From contig NVTY02000057.1 in assembly GCA_002401765.2 (NCBI GenBank), forward strand, positions 1-64,000: a DNA stretch of 64,000 bases. Reading direction: 5' to 3'. The notes beneath the pieces are model-generated. The model saw only the letters and a list, made by a program, of their open reading frames with translations, searched no databases and was not told the origin of the DNA. Source of the DNA: Thiotrichaceae bacterium. Lineage in GTDB: Bacteria; Pseudomonadota; Gammaproteobacteria; SZUA-140. Of this stretch, positions 57,590-64,000 are shown one piece after another; positions within the stretch are counted from its first letter, which is position 1, and each line of letters opens with the position of its first letter. Made by a program: the position numbers and the translations under genes.

Positions 57590-58807
57590 TCATGGCAGCA
57601 AGCGATACCATAGATGGTCATATGCCTCACCCGCCATCGCCCATGATGGTGTGTGTAAACCACCACTCGCATCAACATTAATCACCGCCGGGACTTCCAC
57701 CAACGTGCGCCCAAAACTAATCGTCTGTGCTAGCCCTTCACTGTTGCCCCGCACCTGTAAATCATAGGTCACTGTTTCACCGACCACACTATCCACCTGT
57801 ACCGAGGTCACTTCATCGAGCGACTGTAAAAACTGAGAGGTGCGCGCATAGCCTGCCAATGAGCGTACATCTTTCACCACCACTTTGAGACGGCTACTCT
57901 GCGATTCATCAAACACTTTGGCAAATCGGCGCCCAAGATGATCCGCGACGCCATCCACACCAGCCGACAATACTTCTGCCTGCAACGGCGCATTCGCCTG
58001 CCAGTGTACCGATTCACCGCCCTGATACAGGGTCCAACGTGATTCCCACAATCCATCACTCTGACGAAACAACCTGCCAACCAAAATCGCTTCCGTCGCG
58101 TAACGTGCCGAGCCCTGCAAGATCGCATCCTCAAAATTACCCCAGACATCGGTAAAACGCAGTGCTATCTGATCTTCTAAATCCCACAGCGGCACAAATA
58201 GAGGCAGGCCACGGCGCTGCGCCTGCTGCTGCATCGTCTGCTGCGCTTGCGGCAAGCTGCCTCCGCCCATCAAAGAGCGCAGCCCGCCATCATCCACCAC
58301 CATCCACACCAGCGTTGCCGGGCGCACTTGCCCCCACAGCGGCACCGCCGCCTTGCGCAACGCCTGATCAATTGCGGCCGGATCAAAACTAAGCCATAAC
58401 ACCTGACTCAGCCCAGCCATCGTATCACCACGCTGCCCCGCAACACGAGGTAGCGCACGGTAGCGATATTGCTGCACTAACTGTAGTGAGCGTTGATAAA
58501 GCCCACGTAACGCCTCCAGGCGCGGCGTATTGCGGTCACCACTCACACGCACCAACACCTCGTCCAGCGCCAGCCGAATCGCCTCATTACGCTCATCACG
58601 CCCCTGGCTGGTCACCAGCACCTCAGTCTCGTACAGCCCCTCAACCTCCGCGGCATCGCTATTCAGCGAGAAAAGCAGTATAAAAAAACAACCACCGAGA
58701 AACAATAACGGGCGCACCCAACTCAAGCCAGGCAAGTGAGCGGATCGCTGCGCTGCCCGCATTAAAAGTGCGGTGTGGAAAGTGGCTCTGCTAGAAATTT
58801 CAATCAT
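57590..58807 (-). CDS. DUF2066 periplasmic protein
   Basis: 405 residues. A hydrophobic signal (P-L-L-F-L-G-G-C-F-F-I-L-L-F-S-L) follows a ~30-residue N-terminus. Y-E-T-E-V-L-V-T-S-Q-G-R-D-E-R-N-E-A-I is the DUF2066 start pattern. The gene precedes purM divergently in many Gammaproteobacteria. Function unknown. Confidence 0.85.
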   Translation of the reverse strand: MIEISSRATFHTALLMRAAQRSAHLPGLSWVRPLLFLGGCFFILLFSLNSDAAEVEGLYETEVLVTSQGRDERNEAIRLALDEVLVRVSGDRNTPRLEALRGLYQRSLQLVQQYRYRALPRVAGQRGDTMAGLSQVLWLSFDPAAIDQALRKAAVPLWGQVRPATLVWMVVDDGGLRSLMGGGSLPQAQQTMQQQAQRRGLPLFVPLWDLEDQIALRFTDVWGNFEDAILQGSARYATEAILVGRLFRQSDGLWESRWTLYQGGESVHWQANAPLQAEVLSAGVDGVADHLGRRFAKVFDESQSSRLKVVVKDVRSLAGYARTSQFLQSLDEVTSVQVDSVVGETVTYDLQVRGNSEGLAQTISFGRTLVEVPAVINVDASGGLHTPSWAMAGEAYDHLWYRLLP

Positions 58808-58970
58808 AAGCGTTTATTGTATCAGTCTATCGAGATCATCCCCAAAGATTGCACTCACGGAAGATTCTGCGGCAAGGCGCACGAGCATGGCAGATAAATT
58901 TACGTTAGAATAGCGCCCGGAGCCGCGCTCCAACCAATCCACCCTAATCATAGCCCAAGTTAGCCGACCC

Positions 58971-60044
58971 GTGAATTCAGATAAACCAAAATCAGCAACA
59001 AAGACCCCCTCCCTTAGCTACCGTGATGCGGGCGTCGATATCGATGCGGGCAGCGCTTTGGTCGAGAAGATCAAATCCACCGCCCAAAAGACCACCCGCC
59101 CCGGCGTGCTCTCCGGCCTGGGCGGTTTTGGCGCGCTATTTGAGCTGCCGCTAGATCGCTACCGCCAACCAGTACTAGTCTCCGGCACCGATGGTGTTGG
59201 CACCAAATTAAAGTTGGCGATCGAGACCGGCAAACATGACACCATCGGTATCGATCTGGTGGCGATGTGTGTCAACGACCTGATTGTGCAGGGTGCAGAG
59301 CCACTCTTTTTCCTTGATTATTACGCCACCGGCAAGCTTGATGTCGATGCCGCCGCTGAAGTGATTCAAGGGATCGGGGTTGGCTGTGAACTAGCCGGCG
59401 CAGCACTCACCGGTGGTGAAACCGCCGAAATGCCAGGCATGTACCAGGATGGCGATTACGATCTGGCTGGTTTCTGTGTCGGCGTGGTTGAAAAAGACCG
59501 GATCATCGACGGCAGCAAGGTTGCCGCCGATGACGTGCTAATCGGTATCGCCTCATCCGGCCCACACTCAAATGGCTATTCACTGGTACGCAAGATCATC
59601 GAACATTGCGGCGCCAATCTCTCAGATACCTTTGGCGACAGCACCCTCGGCGAAACCCTACTGACACCGACCCGCATCTACATCAAACCGCTTTTAGAGC
59701 TGTTTAAAGAGATCGATGTGCACGCCCTGTCGCACATCACCGGTGGCGGTCTGCTCGAAAACCTACCGCGCGTGATGCCGCAAGAGACCCGTGCCAACAT
59801 TGACTGCAGCACCTGGGCACGCCCAGCAATCTTTGACTGGCTGCAACAACAGGGCAATGTCACCGTAGAAGAGATGCACCGCACCTTTAATTGCGGCGTC
59901 GGCATGGTGCTTTGCGTCGCCCCTCAAGATGCCGCCAAAACCATCGAACTGCTACTACAAAAGGGCGAGCAGGCGTGGCAGATCGGCACGATTGAGTCGG
60001 CCCCGAATGAAGCCGCCTGCGTGACCCTCTGCAACGCTAAATGA
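58971..60044 (+). CDS. purM: Phosphoribosylformylglycinamidine cyclo-ligase
   Basis: 357 residues, GTG start. [40 protein letters not shown] and [10 protein letters not shown] are all conserved. It makes AIR in purine synthesis. It overlaps purN by four bases. Confidence 0.97.
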   Translation: MNSDKPKSATKTPSLSYRDAGVDIDAGSALVEKIKSTAQKTTRPGVLSGLGGFGALFELPLDRYRQPVLVSGTDGVGTKLKLAIETGKHDTIGIDLVAMCVNDLIVQGAEPLFFLDYYATGKLDVDAAAEVIQGIGVGCELAGAALTGGETAEMPGMYQDGDYDLAGFCVGVVEKDRIIDGSKVAADDVLIGIASSGPHSNGYSLVRKIIEHCGANLSDTFGDSTLGETLLTPTRIYIKPLLELFKEIDVHALSHITGGGLLENLPRVMPQETRANIDCSTWARPAIFDWLQQQGNVTVEEMHRTFNCGVGMVLCVAPQDAAKTIELLLQKGEQAWQIGTIESAPNEAACVTLCNAK

Positions 60045-60712
60045 GCAACAGCCGCCGCGGGCAGCGCGCAGCGCTGCCAATTGTCGTACTGATTTCAGGC
60101 AGTGGTAGTAATCTACAGGCGATTATCGACGCGATTCGAGATGATGACCTGGCGGTCGAGATCCGCGCCGTGGTCAGCAATCGCGCCGACGCCTACGGGC
60201 TAACACGAGCGCGTGCCGCCAATATCCCTGCCGAAGTGGTTGACCACAAGGCCTTTGATAGCCGCGCGAAATATGAGGCCGTATTGCAAAAGCTCATCGA
60301 CCAGCATGAACCGGCACTGGTCATACTGGCTGGCTATATGCGCATCCTTGGTGAAGCATTTGTTGGCCACTATCAGGGGCGCATGCTTAATATTCATCCC
60401 TCGCTGCTACCCGCTTTCCCGGGCCTCAATACCCACCAACGCGCCCTTGATGCCAAAGCCACTGAACATGGTGCCTCGATTCATTTTGTCACCAATGAAC
60501 TCGATGGCGGCCCCGTGATTCTGCAAGGCAGCGTGCCATTACTGCCCAATGATGATGCGCAGTCACTAGCCAAACGCGTCTATCGCCAGGAACACCAAAT
60601 ATACCCGCTCGCAATTCGCTGGTTTGCAGAAGGGCGACTCACCACCGACGCAGGTAACGTACGCTTTGAGCACAAGCTACTCACTCGCCCAATACAGCAC
60701 ATCGGCACTTGA
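60041..60712 (+). CDS. purN: Phosphoribosylglycinamide formyltransferase
   Basis: 223 residues. [18 protein letters not shown], catalytic Asn/His in N-I-H-P-S-L-L-P and Asp in [11 protein letters not shown]. It transfers formyl from 10-formyl-THF to GAR. The N-terminal ~12 residues are basic and extra. Confidence 0.96.
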   Translation: MSNSRRGQRAALPIVVLISGSGSNLQAIIDAIRDDDLAVEIRAVVSNRADAYGLTRARAANIPAEVVDHKAFDSRAKYEAVLQKLIDQHEPALVILAGYMRILGEAFVGHYQGRMLNIHPSLLPAFPGLNTHQRALDAKATEHGASIHFVTNELDGGPVILQGSVPLLPNDDAQSLAKRVYRQEHQIYPLAIRWFAEGRLTTDAGNVRFEHKLLTRPIQHIGT

Positions 60713-61144
60713 ATGATCGGCCCCGCACGGCAGCTATCGCATCAAATCCACACCATGTCAGTCTCACGGATATGCCTGATTCTGCCATGCCTTTATATGG
60801 GGGTAATCTTTTTGCTTTCATCCATTCAAGGTGACGGCTCACCCGCAACTGTCGATCCGATCACAGGCGCCACCAAAGCGATCCTCTACAATGGCGCGCA
60901 TATTCCGCTATTTGCGTTGCTTGCCTGGCTCTGGTGCTGGTCGCTCACTGCATGGGGCATCGCGCTAAACAAACGCCTAATACTCGCATTTTGTTTGACG
61001 GCAATCTATGGCGTGAGCGATGAATGGCACCAAAGCTTCACCCCTGGACGAGATGCTTCCTTTTTAGACGTCATGCTTGATATGCTAGGCGCCTATCTTG
61101 CGCTGTACTTTTACCGCACACAACGGGCAAGCGCTAGCCAATAA
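60713..61144 (+). CDS. VanZ-like membrane protein
   Basis: 143 residues, ATG directly after purN stop (M15 at 60755 possible). Four helices; Y-N-G-A-H-I-P-L-F-A and Y-G-V-S-D-E-W-H-Q-S-F-T-P-G-R-x-A are the VanZ-family signatures. Role unknown outside teicoplanin resistance. Confidence 0.85.
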   Translation: MIGPARQLSHQIHTMSVSRICLILPCLYMGVIFLLSSIQGDGSPATVDPITGATKAILYNGAHIPLFALLAWLWCWSLTAWGIALNKRLILAFCLTAIYGVSDEWHQSFTPGRDASFLDVMLDMLGAYLALYFYRTQRASASQ

Positions 61145-61206
61145 GCAACGTGGTCATCGCCACTATAAACCCAGTCAATTTTATCCATTAAATTTAAGGA
61201 TCGATT

Positions 61207-61875
61207 GTGAAAAGAATCGTCATTTTTTTACTTATTAGCGTAGCCACCACAGCGACCTATGCCGAAAGCACACGCTACATCACCGACCGCCTTGAGATCA
61301 CCATGCGCAGCGGTGAAAGCAATCAGCACAAGATCCTACGCATGCTCAGCAGCGGCACCCAACTCGAACTGATTCAGACCAACAGCGACTCAGGGTACTC
61401 CCAGGTTCGCATCAAAGATGGCAGCCAGGGCTGGGTGATCAGCCGCTACCTGGAACAGCAGCGCAGCGCGCGTGAACGTCTGGTGGCTAACGAAAAACAA
61501 CTGGCGCGTATCAAATCAGAAAACAGAACGCTCAATGACAAGTTTACTGAACTGAGCCGCAAACATAATGCGCTCAACAACAAAACGACCAAACTGAGTG
61601 CTGACAACGAAAAGCAATCTAAAGAGTTTGCACGTGTGCGCCGTATCTCATCAAATGCACTCACACTGGACAGTGAAAACACCTCACTAAGAGAGCAGAC
61701 ACGCAAGTTAGAACGAGCCCATCAAGCACTACAACTGGAAAATGACTCACTTAAGGATCGCAGTGAGCGCGACTGGTTTATTGTCGGTTCTGGCGTCATC
61801 TTGCTCGGCATGATGATCGGCTTAATCATCCCCAAGATTGGCTGGCGTAAAAAATCAGACTGGAGCTCCCTCTAA
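61207..61875 (+). CDS. SH3-domain membrane protein (YgiM/TIGR04211 type)
   Basis: 222 residues, GTG start with AAGGA. Signal peptide to T-Y-A, bacterial SH3 domain 22-90 (Y-I-T-D-R-L-E-I-T-M-R-S-G, W-V-I-S-R-Y-L), coiled coil 90-190, C-terminal TM about 193-212 with basic tail. Likely periplasmic envelope protein anchored at its C-terminus. Confidence 0.85.
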   Translation: MKRIVIFLLISVATTATYAESTRYITDRLEITMRSGESNQHKILRMLSSGTQLELIQTNSDSGYSQVRIKDGSQGWVISRYLEQQRSARERLVANEKQLARIKSENRTLNDKFTELSRKHNALNNKTTKLSADNEKQSKEFARVRRISSNALTLDSENTSLREQTRKLERAHQALQLENDSLKDRSERDWFIVGSGVILLGMMIGLIIPKIGWRKKSDWSSL

Positions 61876-61920
61876 TCAATCTCGCTCGTCATGGGGCATT
61901 CACCCCATGATGATGCGTAT

Positions 61921-62535
61921 CTAGTAAATGGCCTCTGCCACAAAATCAGGTGCCACCGCCAGGGAAAGATTGTCAATCACCTCCTCTGCCACCGCCATAC
62001 TCAGCGGATTGGCACTGCTATTTCCCAAGATGCTATGAATCACTAACACCGCTTTACCGTAATCTTCAGGGTCAATCTTAGAAAAATTCTTATCCTGTGA
62101 ACGCTGCAAGACACGCTTGGAAACATGATCATTAGGGCGAAACTCTCTCAGGATCGGTGCATAACGCCATAACATCCCCTCCTCCCCTTCAATCGTATCA
62201 ATATAAGCGTTGACCTCTTTTCTGACAGGATACTCACGTCGGTTACTCACCATCATCCAGGTGACAAAACCGGCCACGGTCGCTGGCACCATCATAATCC
62301 ATACCAACTTGGAAAAAACGATCACATCAACAGCACCGCTCTTCCAGCCAAAGAGGCCAATTGAAAAACCGATCCCATAAACAATACCGGCCGCCAACAC
62401 ACCCGATAACTTGGTCTTATTACGAAGCGGTTTAACCCGTTTTTCATAATCAAGCCGCGGCACATCAAAGCACTGTTCAAAACGCCCAAAGATCTCTTTT
62501 TTAGCCTGCCGTTTATTTTTCTTCTTCTCAGCCAT
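61921..62535 (-). CDS. Unknown two-helix membrane protein
   Basis: 204 residues. Very basic start (A-E-K-K-K-N-K-R-Q-A-K-K), helix 1 at about 44-64, helix 2 at about 74-95, then a ~110-residue soluble domain (Y-A-P-I-L-R-E-F-R-P-N, L-V-I-H-S-I-L-G-N-S). No family recognised. It is convergent to the SH3 gene and flanked by a 213-bp gap before the CRP-like gene. Confidence 0.6.
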   Translation of the reverse strand: MAEKKKNKRQAKKEIFGRFEQCFDVPRLDYEKRVKPLRNKTKLSGVLAAGIVYGIGFSIGLFGWKSGAVDVIVFSKLVWIMMVPATVAGFVTWMMVSNRREYPVRKEVNAYIDTIEGEEGMLWRYAPILREFRPNDHVSKRVLQRSQDKNFSKIDPEDYGKAVLVIHSILGNSSANPLSMAVAEEVIDNLSLAVAPDFVAEAIY

Positions 62536-62748
62536 TCCAGCCCCTCATATACACCCGATAGCGTAAAACGTAACGACTCAACGAGTAGTCAAAATTGCTG
62601 TAACTACTCAGGTTGCCGCTGAAAGTCATCAGTTTCAGGCGAAAATATGAGTTTACAAATGTAAATGATCATTTTTTAACGCAAAAATGGCGGATTTCAG
62701 GGCTAAGCTAAATAGTTACGTAAAACGTACCTCAACACTCCCCGCACA

Positions 62749-63411
62749 TTACCATGAACGCGGCAATTTTTGATGAATCACAATGCGCCCATGTTCAACA
62801 TGCACATAGCCACCAACCACGAGATCTTTCATGATGCGCGTGACCATTTCACGCGATGCGCCCACCATCTTACCAATATCCTGATGGGTCGGCTTGGGCT
62901 CAACGACCATTTTACCCGCCTCATCTTCGCATTCAACGGCGAGTCTTAACAGCGTCCTGGCAACTCGCCCATACACGTCAAGCAACGCAAGATTTTTAAC
63001 ATTATCAGTCAACGCGCGTATACGTTGCGTCAGGTTTTTGATCACCTGCAATGCAATCGCAGGATGGTGCGCCAAAACCTTTTGAAAAGCGGTTTTTGAG
63101 ATCACACAAAACTGTGAGCTTTCAACCGTCATCACGGATGCCGAGCGTGGTAGATCATCTAACAGCGCTAGCTCACCAAAATATTCGCCCGTGCTCTGCG
63201 TATTCAGAATCACTTCTCGCCCCTTTTCACTGGTGAGAAACACCGTCACTCGGCCGCTCAGAATCAGAAACAGAGAATCAGAGTCATCCCCCTCATGAAT
63301 CACGATGGTATTTCGAGGAAAGCCCTTCACCTTCGCCCCCTCGTAAATAACAGCCAATTCGTGCTCTTCCAATCCAGCAAACAGCGGGATATTTGCCAAC
63401 TGACGATCCAT
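62749..63411 (-). CDS. CRP/FNR-family regulator, probably cyclic-nucleotide binding
   Basis: 220 residues from ATG 63411, four bases after GGAGG. The cNMP domain (1-125) has F-G-E-L-A-L-L-D-D-L-P-R-S-A-S-V, the phosphate-binding cassette pattern; dimer helix 115-145; HTH at 170-195 (T-H-Q-D-I-G-K-M-V-G-A-S-R-E-M-V-T-R). No N-terminal cysteine cluster, so it is not an FNR oxygen sensor. Confidence 0.88.
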   Translation of the reverse strand: MDRQLANIPLFAGLEEHELAVIYEGAKVKGFPRNTIVIHEGDDSDSLFLILSGRVTVFLTSEKGREVILNTQSTGEYFGELALLDDLPRSASVMTVESSQFCVISKTAFQKVLAHHPAIALQVIKNLTQRIRALTDNVKNLALLDVYGRVARTLLRLAVECEDEAGKMVVEPKPTHQDIGKMVGASREMVTRIMKDLVVGGYVHVEHGRIVIHQKLPRSW

Positions 63412-63696
63412 CAAGCCTCCATCAAACCAGTAAAACCTTGGTTATTATAGTTGTTTATTCATTAATTATAACACGCACCCATTATCTAGTTTTATAAAGA
63501 CCGCAATAACTTCTCCTTCACCCGCCCCTCACAAACATGTATGCTTTTGAAGCGTATAATAAAAAACACAATCCCACCACCAACACATTAGCAACAAAGC
63601 ATGGGTCTAATTAATACCAACAGCGCCGCTAAACAGCGCTTAACACAAGTGGCATCGCTTAATACCAAGCACATCCCCGACGGTAAGGAGTATTCA

Positions 63697-64000
63697 TTGC
63701 AACATCAGTCAAAATGGCTAATTGTGGGTATATTAGGCGGACTGCTTGGCGCGCTGCTCGGTCTCAGCACATGGGCTCTCAAGTTAGAAGAAAACACCGG
63801 GCTCGAGTCGCTCTTTCATCAACGCGGTGCCATCCCCCCACCCAAAGAAATTGCGATCATCGCACTCGACAAGCGTTCTGCGGACCAGCTGGAACTAGCC
63901 AACGAATCCACCTTATGGCCACGACAACTGCATGCCGACCTCGTCACCAAACTCGCGGCAGCGGGGGCCAAGAGCATTACCTATGACATGCTGTTTAAAA
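63697..64000 (+). CDS. CHASE2-domain receptor protein, 3' end outside window
   Basis: The frame runs off the window. TTG 63697 is preceded by AAGGAG with six-base spacing; an in-frame ATG at 63601 lacks a ribosome site. N-terminal membrane helix (I-V-G-I-L-G-G-L-L-G-A-L-L-G), then E-I-A-I-I-A-L-D-K-R-S and W-P-R-Q-L-H-A-D-L-V-T-K-L, the start of a CHASE2 sensor. Output (cyclase, kinase, GGDEF) not visible. Confidence 0.75.
   Translation, partial: MQHQSKWLIVGILGGLLGALLGLSTWALKLEENTGLESLFHQRGAIPPPKEIAIIALDKRSADQLELANESTLWPRQLHADLVTKLAAAGAKSITYDMLFK

Overview
The window is a chromosomal segment of a gammaproteobacterium. The strongest evidence is gene order. The run uS2, EF-Ts, UMP kinase, ribosome recycling factor, UppS, CdsA, Dxr, RseP, BamA, Skp, LpxD, FabZ, LpxA, LpxB (36980 down to 23113, minus strand) is the classic gammaproteobacterial envelope and translation supercluster. 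Map and GlnD lie divergently beside it, and Hda/PerM/DUF2066/PurM/PurN also form a typical gammaproteobacterial neighbourhood. Lipid A, BamA, BamD and lipobox proteins show a Gram-negative cell. A small c-type cytochrome, aconitase A and succinyl-CoA ligase show respiratory metabolism. No genus can be named from the sequence alone.

Layout. 1-11000 is accessory and partly decayed. It starts with a palindrome-bearing direct repeat that truncates an APC permease. It also holds a repeat-rich protein, a holin-like remnant, a 36-residue membrane protein, a CnoX-type chaperone, a Ser/Thr kinase plus lipoprotein-caspase operon, an autotransporter, and a roadblock plus putative V4R pair. A 1 kb gene-poor stretch ends in a peptide deformylase stub. 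11000-20100 holds a ZIP transporter, an ankyrin lipoprotein, PgeF, RluD, two tandem BamD-like lipoproteins (one fused to SPOR), a nitroreductase, GlnB, NadE and SucD. 20100-23100 is sparse: one unknown lipoprotein, a cold-shock protein, a small basic protein and a DJ-1/PfpI remnant. 23113-36980 is the supercluster. It is driven at least partly from a promoter with a GC-rich discriminator upstream of rpsB and has a strong attenuator-like hairpin between rpsB and tsf.

37365-51992 runs on the plus strand: Map, GlnD, a rhombosortase-like protease, an NlpC/P60 lipoprotein, an SDR, AcnA, a DUF481 outer-membrane protein, a PilZ protein, a P-loop protein, a MetA-family acyltransferase, a cytochrome c and a PhoP/PhoQ-like two-component pair. 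52139-52929 is an AT-rich two-gene island that looks like a peptidoglycan-hydrolase effector with a membrane immunity partner. 53103-61875 returns to household genes: YihY, a DUF4398 lipoprotein, ArsC/YfgD, WrbA, Hda, PerM, DUF2066, PurM, PurN, VanZ-like and an SH3 protein. The window ends with an unknown membrane protein, a CRP-family regulator and the start of a divergent CHASE2 receptor.

Links between genes: GlnD (38169) and GlnB (17524) are an enzyme and its substrate, located apart. LpxA/D/B, FabZ, Skp, BamA, BamD and RseP together serve outer-membrane assembly. The most promising leads for new biology are the kinase-caspase operon, the 52 kb effector/immunity-like pair, the SPOR-BamD paralogue, and the CRP/CHASE2 divergent pair. 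No tRNA, rRNA, CRISPR array or intact transposase was found by eye.
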